DNA of 64,000 nucleotides. It comes from Crossaster papposus. Taxonomy: Eukaryota > Echinodermata > Asteroidea > Velatida > Solasteridae. The DNA lies in assembly GCA_037893245.1 (NCBI GenBank), contig JBAIAA010000598.1:352081-416080 (forward strand). Direction: 5' to 3'. Shown piece by piece: positions 29,850 through 40,498 of this stretch. The notes beneath the pieces are model-generated. The model searched no databases. It was not told the DNA's origin and was given only the letters and a program-made list of their open reading frames with translations. Numbering within the stretch: position 1 is the first letter of the stretch; the number at the start of each line of letters is the position of its first letter. Both the position numbers and the translations under genes were made by a program.

Positions 29850-32769
29850 TCAGATGGCATGTCGGAGTTCTGATTTAAATGTGCTTAATGAGTCCAATGT
29901 TCGCAATTGTTCGGGCAGATTATTCCAAATATTTGCACCACTCACAGCGAAACTTGTGGCGTAGCATTCTTTTTTGGCGAAAGGAACTTTCAGTGCCGTG
30001 TGGGTTGATTGCCTTGTTTCGCGAATTACTGTAAGTGGTTTGAAAATATTTGTCATGTACAAAGGAGTCATTTTGTTGATACTTTTGAAGACAAGAATAG
30101 CCTTTTTTGACTTGACTCTTTTTGAAAAAGGGGTCCAATTAAGACGAGCAAACATATCCTCTGAAGGGGTGAGGAAGGTACATTTAAGGATTATCCGCGC
30201 GGCTCTTTTGAGACATTTGTTTAAAATATTATCGTGAGATATGTACCTTCCTCCCCACACAGTACAACAATACTCTAATGTTGGCATAATTAGACTTACA
30301 AATAGTGTGTGCAAGCTGTGCTGAGGAATACAATCACGGATTCTTCTTATACCTAATTTAGACACCACATTTTTTCTTACGTATTCGACATGTGGGCCCC
30401 AACTTAATGCTTCATCAATAATTACACCCAAACATTTATATGACTTCACATTTTCAATACGACTACCAGCAATGCATACATTTAAATTAACATTAGATAT
30501 TTTCTGCCTAGTACCAATAAGCATGCATTTGGTTTTGGTGGCATTTAAAGCTAGCTTGTTTCTTCCGCACCAGTTGTGAAAACTAGTAAGAGCTGTATTT
30601 AAGCTACTTTCTATTATATTAATGTTGGAGGAGCTACACGTTAATGTTGAGTCATCTGCATACATAAATAAGTTGCAGTTTGGGGCAATACAAAATGGAA
30701 GGTCACTAGTATAAACAATGAATAAAAGTGGACCTAGTATCGACCCCTGTGGAACACCAGTGTTTACGGACAGGACCTTTGATATGGTGCCGCCAATATT
30801 CACAGACTGACTACGTTCACTTAGGTACGACTTAAACCAATTTGTTACAGAAGATGACACGTTCATCCTTTCTAGTTTCTTTAGTAAGATTTCATGATCA
30901 ACACAATCAAATGCTTTACTGAGGTCTATAAACACACTGCCTGTAACTTGTCCATTCTCCATGGCCGCAAAACACTTGTTTGTTAAGTCATGTAGGGTGC
31001 TTTCAGTTGAGTGCAGGGGTCTAAATCCCGACTGGCAACTAGGAATCAGATTGTTTTCATCAAGATATCTATATACCGATGAGTGCACCCATCTTTCTAA
31101 AATCTTAGAGATAATTGGCAGTATAGAAATTGGACGATAGTTACCTGTACTACATTTATCTCCTCCCTTGTGAATTGGTGTTACTAAAGCATGTTTCCAA
31201 TCTTTAGGGTATCGCTCACATCTTATAGACAGGTTAACAATATGAGTTAAAGATTTAATGATATAAGGTGAAGCAATTTTAATCATTTTAACACTAATTC
31301 CATCCGGACCTGTTGCTTTCCCAACCGACATAGATGATATTTGCTTTCGAACAAACTCTTCTGTAATGTTAGGTACTACGCAATCTTCATCAACAGAATC
31401 AAATATAGAGGCGTCAGTATTGTCATCTATTTCAAGTTCACGCAAAGGGTAATTTCCAGCAGTACGCTTGCCGATTGTTGAAAAGTGTTCATTTAATGTA
31501 TCAGCAATGTCGGCGATATTGTCAATATTTTCCCCATTTGGGGAAGTAATCGAATTTGGTACAGTTTTTTGTTTCTTAGGGAGTACCTCCTTCAGAGTTT
31601 TCCACAGCATAGAAGAGTTGCTTTTATTTTCTTCTATGGCGGATGTGTAGTAATTACTCTTTTTACTGCGGATTTTATTAGTAACATTGTTCCGCAGGTT
31701 TTTGTATGAATCCCAATGAATTTGTAAGCCTGTGTGCTTTGCAATTTTGTGTACACGATCGCGCTGCCGCATAAGTTTAAGAATTTCGCTATCGAGCCAC
31801 GGAACTGAGGCACCCCGAATGCGTTTGGTTTTGACTGGCGCATGGAGGTTAATAATACTCATAAATATGGAGTACCATATAGACCATGCATTATCCACAT
31901 CATAACAACCAAAAACATCTTGCCATGGTGCATTACGGAGATCGTCCGTAAATGCATCACTGTCTATATTTTTGAGACATCGAAAATTTATTGAACGACC
32001 TTTCATTTTTGGTGTTTTCCAACTGTGTAGCCCATAAACAAGATAATGATCACTGATTAGGACTGGTAAAATACCACAGTCCTTTATGAGCTCTGGGTGG
32101 GAACTAAAAATGAGATCAATGGTAGTTTTAGTAGATTCAGTGACACGTGTTGGGTCATGTATGAGTTGTGCCATTTGGAACAAACTAAAGCAAGAAATAA
32201 TTGGATTTGATTGCATACTATCGTATTCATCTGAAACATCACAATTAAAGTCCCCAGTTGTAATAATTTCTTTACATTCACACGAGGCCTTATTAAGGAT
32301 ATCACTCAGTTTTCCCATAAATTCGACAGAGCTTGAAGGAGGCCTATAAATAGAACTGATCCACAGGCTGTCTTTGTTTGCACTTAATTTCAACCCATAT
32401 ACACTCGACATCATATATTTCGAGATCTTCACGACGAGAGAACATTAGGGTATCTCGAATGTAAATTGCAACACCGCCACCATGTCGGTTCCTGTCTTTT
32501 CTGACAATAGAATAATTTGGTAGAGTTATTTCGTCATCAGAGATTGAGGCGTCGCAAAAAGTTTCGTTTAGACAGATGATGTCGAATGGATTTTTAGACA
32601 TTACAATCTTAAAATGGTCAAATTTGTTTATGAGGCTTCTTACATTAAGATGGGCGAATGAGAAACCCTCGGAACTTTGATTGCAGATAATACCATCTGT
32701 TATGTCTATTTTAGAACCTTGCCTTGTGGGTTGAGCAGCTCCCTGACCATTTTCAGATGTTGGTTCCAC
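29850..32769 (-). pseudogene. LINE ORF2 copy 2: endonuclease-reverse transcriptase with one frameshift
   Basis: It has the same domains as copy 1. Here the reverse transcriptase is uninterrupted (ISKVLSVNTGVPQGSILG, YADD), but the endonuclease is broken by a net 2-nt loss at about 32358, where RQPVLISSIYRPP becomes RQPV then DQFYL and a stop. The remaining ~835 codons downstream are open. The lesion is absent from copy 1. Confidence 0.9.
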
Positions 32770-34541
32770 TCCTGGCCTCGATAATGTGTCGGGGCGGGTG
32801 CTCTGGTCTGGGATACTGGCTGCCGTCGTTGATTGAGGTTGATTTGGTGCCGTTTCTGATGGGGATGCGGGTAATACTGGTTGGCCATTAGAAAACCCGT
32901 CGGAACATCACGGGTCGCTGTAGTCCGCTTCGTCAGGACATCAGAGTACAAACTCTGACCGAAAGGGGTTTTCTGATGTGGAATGCGACTATCAAAGGTC
33001 TTTGGTGGTCCTTTGATGTGTTGGATAATGTTCGTGGCAAGTAGGCGCACTCCTGCCGAGTCGAGGTGCACACCGTCCGACACAAGGTGGTTTGAGTTTA
33101 TGTTACCGTTGTCAATGAAGCCCCAGTTATTTCGCTTTGCTATGGACTTGAGCAGATTATTGGAATCATCTACTCTCTTGCACTGTGGCACCGTTTGGTT
33201 TTTACGGTGTATGATCGAAGATATTGTCACTGATCTTGGTTGTAGTGACTCGCCGAGGGAGGTGATCTGAGCGGCAATAGTCTCCGGGTTGTCGGATGTG
33301 TTGTTGGTCCCAACATGGAGAATTACCCGAGATACGTCGTGCTTGGTCGACAGCTGTATGACGTGGGGAGCAAGATCTTGGATTTTTGCTCCACGCATGG
33401 TGTGGCACATCACTTTCTTTTGCCTGCTCAATCTCCTGGGCTGAAGCCGTTTTATCATCGAGTCACCGATTAGAAGCACATCTGCACAGTGGTGTTCCGT
33501 TGGTGATTGTTTTACTTTAGGTGCCGGTTTGTCCTTTGCAGTGGTCAGCTTCTTGTGCTTTTTCCGGTATTGATTCAGCTGTTCGTCAAATGCTAAGGAC
33601 ATTTTAGTTTTTGAGGGATGGGGCAAATGGTTTGGGGTTGGGGAGGATCCCTGCTCCTCGGTGTCAGGCTGGCCGTTTAGCTGCAAGACTTCGAAGTACG
33701 TGTCGATCACCAACTCGGCCTCGGTCCGGGAATCACCGGTGCTGGAGTCGGTGATGACGGGATCCTCTGTTGCCAATGCAGCGAAGCGGTTGCTTGTCGG
33801 TACCAGAACCGCTGGGCCGACATCCAATGTACAGTGGCTCGCTGGACTGAGATCCGCTGTACGGTGGCTCGCTGGACTGGCTAGACTTGTGGGCGTCCAT
33901 GGGTGGTTCCGGCTCAGAGCACTCGGCGGGCGTTCTGAATCATCATGGGCTTCACGAGAAGGACTCATCAGCATATCAATGGTAGAATGGAGAGCGTCAC
34001 ATTCCTTCTTCAGGTGGTCTATTGTTTCCCTTTGGGAACAAGAAGATCGAGAAATCTGGTCAGATAGTGTTGCAAATTGGTCTGAAAATTTCTGATCAAG
34101 TAATTTTATGTCATTTTTGACCTGTATGATGGCTTGATAAATGACCTGTGGGGTGGGTTCGGGGACTTGATCGGGGGTTGTGACACCTGTTAAGTCCCGA
34201 TCTGTAGTAATTGTTTGCTTGTAATTTATCTGACAAGCTGAACTAAGACAAGACATGGGAAAAGTGTTCCGATGACCAAAAATATACAGACATAGGTCCT
34301 TGATGTCATCGGATGCTGTTTGATTAGATCTACGGGATTTAAGTGAAAAAACTGTACTTAGCTTTTTTGACGAGTCGCCCGTTTCGTCGCCATCTTGGAC
34401 GTCTTCACGGTACTTCTCCATCGCAGCTTCAAAAATCACAATCCTCGCTTGTAACAATTCATCAATGGTAAAATCACTACTTAGCACTGACCGCAATGAC
34501 ATAGGCGGCGACACTTGGAATTTAGACACGATATCCTGCAT
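32706..34541 (-). CDS. LINE ORF1 protein with SGNH esterase domain, 611 aa
   Basis: I start at MQDIVSKFQVSPP (34541), because the longer open frame to 34724 runs into the flanking TTAA element. The N-terminal third is polar with a short predicted coiled coil (ETIDHLKKECDALHSTID), followed by a Ser/Pro-rich linker. Residues about 356-505 form an SGNH/GDSL hydrolase domain: LLIGDSMIKRL with the nucleophile-position Ser, ILHVGTNNTSDN and VSDGVHLDSAG with Asp-x-x-His. An Arg/Gln-rich tail follows. Esterase-bearing ORF1 is characteristic of CR1-group LINEs, where ORF1 binds RNA (family knowledge). Intact here. Confidence 0.85.
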   Translation of the reverse strand: MQDIVSKFQVSPPMSLRSVLSSDFTIDELLQARIVIFEAAMEKYREDVQDGDETGDSSKKLSTVFSLKSRRSNQTASDDIKDLCLYIFGHRNTFPMSCLSSACQINYKQTITTDRDLTGVTTPDQVPEPTPQVIYQAIIQVKNDIKLLDQKFSDQFATLSDQISRSSCSQRETIDHLKKECDALHSTIDMLMSPSREAHDDSERPPSALSRNHPWTPTSLASPASHRTADLSPASHCTLDVGPAVLVPTSNRFAALATEDPVITDSSTGDSRTEAELVIDTYFEVLQLNGQPDTEEQGSSPTPNHLPHPSKTKMSLAFDEQLNQYRKKHKKLTTAKDKPAPKVKQSPTEHHCADVLLIGDSMIKRLQPRRLSRQKKVMCHTMRGAKIQDLAPHVIQLSTKHDVSRVILHVGTNNTSDNPETIAAQITSLGESLQPRSVTISSIIHRKNQTVPQCKRVDDSNNLLKSIAKRNNWGFIDNGNINSNHLVSDGVHLDSAGVRLLATNIIQHIKGPPKTFDSRIPHQKTPFGQSLYSDVLTKRTTATRDVPTGFLMANQYYPHPHQKRHQINLNQRRQPVSQTRAPAPTHYRGQEWNQHLKMVRELLNPQGKVLK

Positions 34542-34565
34542 CTTAGTGTCGAGTTTTGATAGAAA

Positions 34566-35030
34566 ACTCGTCGGGCACAGCAGTTTAATTCCGCGGAGGA
34601 CGTGTATATACGCTGCCAAGGTTTTCTTGGTTGTTGCAGTTGAAGTGTATTTACGCCAAAAGCTACCCGCTAGCGCTGCGGAGGATGGGTATACACAACA
34701 TGTATGCATACACGCGGTGCACATGAGTATATGTCAATGTTGCCAAGCATGCTTCGTGGACGTGCTATATTGTGGTATCACACTTTAGTGATTAGGCCTA
34801 TTCGACACCCTAGTTCCATTGTTTCCGTTGAATTTATACAGCCGAGGATTATCAGCTGCGTCTAGTAATTTCTTGACGTTTAAATTGTTAAACTATTGTT
34901 CCTTAGTCTCCTTTAAAATATTTGAAAGGGTGCTTTTCAGCTGGGCTTGCAAATATTTGTATTATTATCGCATACAATGTCCCCGGCCCTGGGTGTAGTT
35001 CCACATAGATGACGTATATACGCCTGTCGG
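34566..35030 (+). mobile_element. Right part of the TTAA element split by the LINE
   Basis: It aligns by eye with 45903-46250: GGAGGACGTGTATATACGC, TTGCAGTTGAAGTGTAT, GTGATTAGGCCTATTC, ATTATCAGCTGCGTC and TTAGTCTCCTTT-AAAT. The similarity fades after about 34945. The element's far end is not recognised. Confidence 0.6.
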
Positions 35031-36580
35031 TCACTTCGCCCATTTTCCACTTCGCCCATAACCACTTCGCCCACAACCACTTCGCCCATTTACCACTTCG
35101 CCCACTTACCACTTCGCCCACTCACCACTTCGCCTACGCGCCACTTCGCCCACTTACCACTTCGCCCACGCGCCACTTCGCCCATTTACCACTTCGCCCA
35201 TCCACCACTTCGCCCATCCATTATTTCTTTAGAAGTAACAAGTTAGTATAGGGTCAGATCAGTCGGCCAAAAAAAAATGAGAAAAATGCATTCCCGACCT
35301 GTATAAATTTAATGATGACCTACGCAGCTTAATGGTTACGTCTTCAAGTCAAGAAACCACAGGTTACTTTTGAAGTCCCTTTTTTGGCCGCCAGTGGAGA
35401 CCCACGGGCGTTTTGCAAGTGCCATTGACAACTTGAGTAACAACGCGCCGGATTTCGGCGATTCAAAGAGGGCGGTCGTTCCTGTGTGGAATGCTTGACG
35501 CGTGGTGGTATGGTGCAGTGGCAGCTGTCGCTCGCTTTCACTGGAAATATCAGCTGTGATTAGACAATAGTTCATTAAGGGCGGGGAGGATGTTTCAATA
35601 AGACGAATGGGGGTGTATGTTTGTTTGTTTGGTATACATCATACATGTAGTTGTTTGTCAAGCTGCCAGGTCTGTTTATATAATGCTTAACTGCTTTACT
35701 TCTACTTCTTGCCTGTCTAACATGCAGATCCAAATCTGTAGATTTTAATTTACCGTTTACCAATCCTGCTATCAAACTTAATAAATAGTACCAAGTTATG
35801 GAAAGTTGTAGCTTGTAGCTGCTTGTCTGCATTATTTGTCTCTGTAACAATCTTGTTTCATTATTGAATTGGCGAACATTATTGAATTGGCGAACTTTAT
35901 TTCCACACGGCCTATATTCAAGGAAAGTCACGCTATCACTTCACACTAATGGTGAATTCTAACTTCATCAAAATTTACACAGGATAGAAGCGCAGTGCTA
36001 ATTGGTAGAAGAATAGTATACATGTATAAACAAGTCGACGAATGAGAAATAAACGCTTTTATATTTGAAACGGACCGTTTGATTTTATGAACTTCATGCA
36101 AAAAATGGGAGACTCGTATTTAGGAATTTGGCTGCCAAAACGCGTTACTAGCTTGGTAGGCTTACTTGGTTGATTTCCTCCTAAAAACATTATCTTTTGA
36201 TCTTGGCATTCGCCAAGAAAACAGATTTTAAAAACCTTTATTGCTTTAGTGAATACATTGCAGAATAGTAATAATCCTGTTATGTCTTTTATTGAAACAT
36301 TCCCAAATGTATGGTTTAGGGCGGGCCGGGCCGGGCCCACCCAACAAACGGTCCCCCTGCCGCCTCAAGCATGCAACGACCTGTCGAATTAACACGGGCG
36401 TGCTATGCGTGGGCGAAGTGGCGCGTGGGCGAAGTGGCGCGTGGGCGAAGTGGTAAGTGGGCGAAGTGGTAAGTGGGCGAAGTGGCGCGTAGGCGAAGTG
36501 GTAAGTGGGCGAAGTGGCAAATGGGCGAAGTGGTAAATGGGCGAAGTGGTTATGGGCGAAGTGGAAAATGGGCGAAGTGA
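35031..36580. mobile_element. Fold-back element with TIRs made of 17-bp tandem repeats
   Basis: The left arm (35031-35223) starts TCACTTCGCCCATTTTCC and continues as about 11 units of CCACTTCGCCCAYTTAC. The right arm (36407-36580) is its inverse and ends GGAAAATGGGCGAAGTGA. Both arms begin with the same order of variant units before diverging. The 1.2-kb interior (35224-36406) has no ORF of note. The arrangement resembles Foldback/Galileo-type elements whose long TIRs contain subrepeats (family knowledge). I found no clear target duplication. Confidence 0.7.
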
Positions 36581-37171
36581 CTGTAAAACTGGCATGAGTA
36601 GAGTAAGAGTACGAGTACAAGGTTATTTGTTTACACGAGTACAAGTACTTTCTTTAAGTACATGTAGAGCAAATTTCAATATTTTAACAGGTTTTCAAAT
36701 GCTTTTAGCTGTCAAAGTACTTTTATACACTTGTACAAGTTTCCCAAACAGTAGGAAACTTGATTGTTTCCAGGGTGTACAATAGCTCTTCTTTTTTTTC
36801 TTCTCATGTGTGGTAACATTTTCAAGAGTACAAGTACTTATCATCAGTATGAGTACATGTACATTTATCATGAGTACTACAACACTGCTGTATGCCATGT
36901 ACATGTAAGCCAGGGATAACTCCCAAATTCATGTACCAAAGTACAGTTTCTAACAGTTAGCAATGCTCGAAATATAGCGATCACTTTGAAATAATTCATT
37001 TAAATTTCAAGTTTTTTTCTGTTTCATTTATAGATCTTTGGATAAAGCCTCTTTAAAAATGAATTCCAAAACAAATGAGGGCAGACTTTTAAAATAAATA
37101 CAGTAACAAGTTTGATAATATTAAGACAGTAACTTAGTCCATATTGCACTCATATTTATTTATACATGTAG
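36581..37171. other. AGTAC-rich intron sequence before exon J
   Basis: Many GAGTACAAGTAC words (36596-36660, 36822-36905) form a degenerate simple repeat. It ends in the acceptor TATACATGTAG at 37171. No other exon is seen. Confidence 0.5.
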
Positions 37172-37251
37172 GAAAAAGTGAAACAGCTGGCAGAAGCAAC
37201 GGAGAACCTATACGTGAAAACCTTTGACTGTTTCACTACACATATCATCAC
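37172..37251 (+). pseudogene. Coiled-coil gene, candidate exon J, interrupted by a transposon
   Basis: After TACATGTAG the frame reads EKVKQLAEATENLYVKTFDC and goes on open to the TIR element at 37252. If the element is removed leaving one TA, the exon would continue for five bases (40494-40498) to CAG|GTACTT. That makes 87 nt, 29 codons, phase 0 to 0, the same pattern as exons A-F. Composition of the first half fits the host coiled coil. Exon I ends in phase 1, which does not fit and lowers confidence. Confidence 0.4.
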
Positions 37252-37916
37252 TAATACCCCAGTCACAATTGGCTTGCGATGGGTTTGCGATTAGTTTGCG
37301 GCGGATTTCTAGGCATTTTCGGCCGGGGCCCCACAGGACTCCTTGCGGCTGCCGGGTCATTTTTTGGCATCGGGCGGGCATCGAGTTACTTTTAACTCGG
37401 ACTTAAAACCTGGTGCGGCGTTTCGCATCGCAAACTGATCGCCAATAAATCGGTCGATGCCTAGCCGATGTCCGGCAGGGCATCGCACACGCCGGGCGGG
37501 CGCCGAACCAAATTTTGGACAACCCAGACAATCAATATATCGGCCAGGCGCCGCCCACACGCCGGCCGGGTCCCGCCAGGCGTCCGGCCGACTTGGCGGT
37601 GCCTGGCCGGAAATCGACCGGGGGCCGGACGGCGCCCTGCCGGCGCCCAGCCTGAAATCGGTCATGCATCGGCCGGGGCTCGCAGGGTAAAAAAAAGCGG
37701 CTCATCGGTCTACATCTACACACAGTTTATCACACAAGTTTCATAGTGCAAGTACTACATCTCTTCTTCAGCCACCAATGCAACAAGAACCAGGTTGTAG
37801 CGGTATAGCGTGCAAACGCCAACCTCTCCCTCAACCGGGCGACCTACACGCGCTGTGCAGGTGCCCGCAAGCGTTGTGGAGGTATCAGCGGCACCTTCTT
37901 ATTTAAAGAAGGTCAT

Positions 37917-38441
37917 GGCCCTGTCACACCAGAACGTTTTAGGCCAACGTGTTGGAATTTCGGCAACACGCGGGTAAACGTTGACCAACGCTAGGCCAGC
38001 GTTCGCAACGCGCTGCGCGCGTTACCCACACGCTGGAACACGCTGTCACACGCTGAGGCAAAAATACATTTTTCAACATACCTAAAAAATGTCAGCGTTT
38101 GCCAGCGTGTGACTGCACACGCTGGCGGCGCGCAGGAAGGCCGTTACTCACGCGTCGAACGCGCTAGACGATCGTTACCAACCCACTACTCTCACGCTGG
38201 CGACACGCTGTCGTATTTTTACTATAAATCAGTGATGCGTTCCTTACACGCTTAGCGCGTTCCTCACACGCTACTCACGCGCTGGCATACGCTATGAACC
38301 CCTTATCACCCTGCATGGACACGCTGAAATCACGGTTCCACTTGACTTTTTTTCTGTGAAAGTTCAGCAATTGCCAGCGTATCAACTATTTTTAACGCGC
38401 TACTCATGCATTGGCCTAAAACGTTCTGGTGTGGTAGGGCC
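37917..38441 (+). mobile_element. MITE, 525 bp, complete copy in the nest
   Basis: TIRs GGCCCTGTCACACCAGAACG and its near inverse CGTTCTGGTGTGGTAGGGCC enclose many ACACGCTGG / CCAGCGTGT words. No ORF. Confidence 0.8.
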
Positions 38442-40101
38442 ATAGCCAGTGTGTCGCAAGCGTACGCCAGCGTACGCCATCGTGTGAGTAGCGGGTTGAT
38501 AACGATCGTCTAGCGTGTTCGACGCGTGAGTAACGAACCTCCAACGCGCCGCCAGCGTGTGCAGTCACACGCTGGAAAACACTGGAAATTGTAGTTATGT
38601 TGAAAAAAATATTTTTTTCTCAGCGTGTGACAGCGTGTCCCAGCTAGGCTTGGACGGTATTTCGGTATTACCGGATAGTCACGGTTTTTTTTTATTACCG
38701 ACTAGTCGGTACTAATGATCTACAAAAACCGAAATACCGGTGATCTCGGTATGGAATTGCAATACCGCGATATTGTTCAGAACCTCGCAAAAGTCTTTCA
38801 AACAGAAAGAGAAACACCCGATCCACATGTTTCATTCCATTCAGTGTCATGTCTGCATTCAATCAAGTGGAAAGATAAGACGTTATTGTCAATCTCCACT
38901 TGATAACCCGATACTTCAGCAGCAGCCGTCCTTCCAGAAAGGCCTTTGAAGTTTGCTTATTACGCCGCCGTGTTTGCGGTTTTCTTTGTGTGTAGTGTCT
39001 GGACGAAAGTTCAAACAACTTTTTAAATGCTAAAAATCACTTTTTATAATTGCACGTCATCTATTGCTTGTTCCCAACTTCTCAGGCGAAACGAAAACAA
39101 ATAGCGTATTGGGTCACTACACGTGTTTGTACAATGTACAGTCGTACGCGTGTACATAGTATGTCGGTACAATAAGAGCGCATACTCCACGCACAGCATG
39201 CACAAGGTAATACACGTGCTTTTCTCCCACGCACGACTTGCACGCCGCGAGCTAATGTCATTTTAAACAAATCTGATTGGCCGTCTAAAACAACGACCAG
39301 AACATTTTTCATTCACAAATAAGGTTTCGTCACACCGATTACTCCAGTACGGCCTCCTATTGGCGCCTGCTCTGATTGTATCGTCGTACGCCCGCCCTGC
39401 AAACAGGGCGATATTATAATACATGTACCAGTACATGTACATCGCCGCTGCATATGCTGCGAACGCACACGCAGTAGGAATCGCTGGTGGCCGGCATGAA
39501 TCGCATGATGAGCCAATTGAATCACTGCCATTGATGCAGGATACCAACTGATAGCTAGCATGATCGTGGGAAGCAAGTTCGCAGTGTGCCGGTGCAGTGC
39601 ATGGGCATTACGACTGGGCATCGGTCGCTAACAATCGGCATTTCTTTGATAGACATATCAATGACTTTACAAACTCAAACAATGATTCCACAAAAAGTAA
39701 GCTTTTAATTTTCAATAATCCATCACAGTGATACATTTTTACAAATATAAAGACTGATAATGAATCTTAGGTGTTGAAGAATTTGCCATGAAGATGCAAT
39801 TACGTGGTTTGCGGGTTCGACGTAGCATGCAGTGATCGCTGTAATTTGTTTGGGTTGATAATAATGACGTAATACCCACTTAACATAACACCTCGGTATT
39901 ACCGAATACCGCGGTTTTTTTTGTCACGGTATCCCGGTATAGTAAAAGGCAATACCGTCCAAGCCTAGTCCCAGCGTGTGAGTAACGCGCTCAGCGTGTT
40001 GCTAACGCTGGCCTAGCGTTGGTCAGCGTTTGCCAGCGTGTTGCCAAAATTACAACACGCTACTCGCGCGTTGGCCTAAAATGTTCTGGTGTGACAAGGC
40101 C
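38442..40101 (-). mobile_element. Second copy of the same MITE, inverted, split by a hAT element
   Basis: Read on the minus strand from 40101 (GGCCTTGTCACACCAGAACA) it matches the left half of the 525-bp MITE through to the word GCTAGACGATCGTTATCAAC, then stops at the junction with copy 1. It is interrupted at 38645-39967. Confidence 0.75.
38645..39967. mobile_element. hAT-type non-autonomous element, 1323 bp, perfect 8-bp TSD
   Basis: TIRs TAGGCTTGGACGGTATT and AATACCGTCCAAGCCTA are perfect. The 8-bp duplication GTCCCAGC is present at 38637-38644 and 39968-39975. Subterminal GGTATTACCG / CGGTAATACC words reinforce the ends. The 1.3-kb interior has only short ORFs, so there is no transposase. 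An 8-bp duplication is the hAT hallmark (family knowledge). Confidence 0.9.
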
Positions 40102-40498
40102 ACCAGAGGAGAGCTTCTGCCGCCGGCCGTTGATCGCTGGCCACTCGACAGGCACACTACAGATGCCCGTCCGGCCGCCGTACGACCTGTAAGAATTGGT
40201 TGGCACCCTGCCGGATACCGCAGGGGTATCGCAAGGACATAAGCAGGGCACCGGACGAGTGCCTGCCGGACACCGGCCGATAAACGGGCCAATAATTCGA
40301 CCCCATTTCCAAGAAAGTCGGCCGATCGCCGGTCGGCGACCCCCCGGGCCCCGTCATGGCAGCGTACGGGGCACTTTTAATTGTGACTGTGACCGCCATA
40401 TCGCACGATCTTTCGCCGACCTCTACACGCCGGCCGATGCCTAGAAATCGCACACGCCGCCCGGGCTCCGCTTTAATTGTGACTGGGGTATTACACAG

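Larger units (their letters stand above)
23718..32944 (+). repeat. Segmental tandem duplication, copy 2 (9227 bp)
   Basis: Direct repeat of 14486-23717. It contains exons F'-I' and, because the duplication ended inside the LINE, continues seamlessly into the rest of LINE ORF1. The net 5-bp shortening comes from a 3-bp and a 2-bp indel in the LINE. Confidence 0.95.
29540..34565 (-). mobile_element. CR1/L2-group LINE, copy 2, nearly full length
   Basis: About 5.0 kb on the minus strand: ORF1 (34541-32706), ORF2 (32769-29850, overlapping ORF1 by 64 bp), 3' UTR and an (AAAT)n tail. The 5' limit is placed where sequence matching the TTAA element resumes (AACTCGTCGGGCAC near 34566, compare AACCCGTCAGGCAT at about 45903). 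It therefore lies in the middle of that element. Confidence 0.88.
37252..40493. mobile_element. TIR element, about 3.2 kb, TA-flanked, containing nested insertions
   Basis: Ends TAATACCCCAGTCACAATT and AATTGTGACTGGGGTATTA are perfect inverses over 19 bp. Inside them, further related stretches (GATTTCTAGGCAT, CGGCCGG) are also inverted. A TA lies at each edge, allowing a 2-bp TA duplication. The alternative reading is a 3-bp CAC duplication. The GC-rich interior (GCCGG words) holds no transposase; it is non-autonomous. Positions 37917-40101 are later insertions. Confidence 0.75.

Noticed and set aside
20618-32769. Independent insertion of two LINEs at equivalent places
   Set aside because: The flanking 5.8 kb and the truncated TTAA element are duplicated with them, and copy 1 ends exactly at the duplication junction.
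34542-34724. N-terminal extension of LINE ORF1 (61 codons)
   Set aside because: This DNA matches the interrupted TTAA element, so the open frame is a chance run into the flank.
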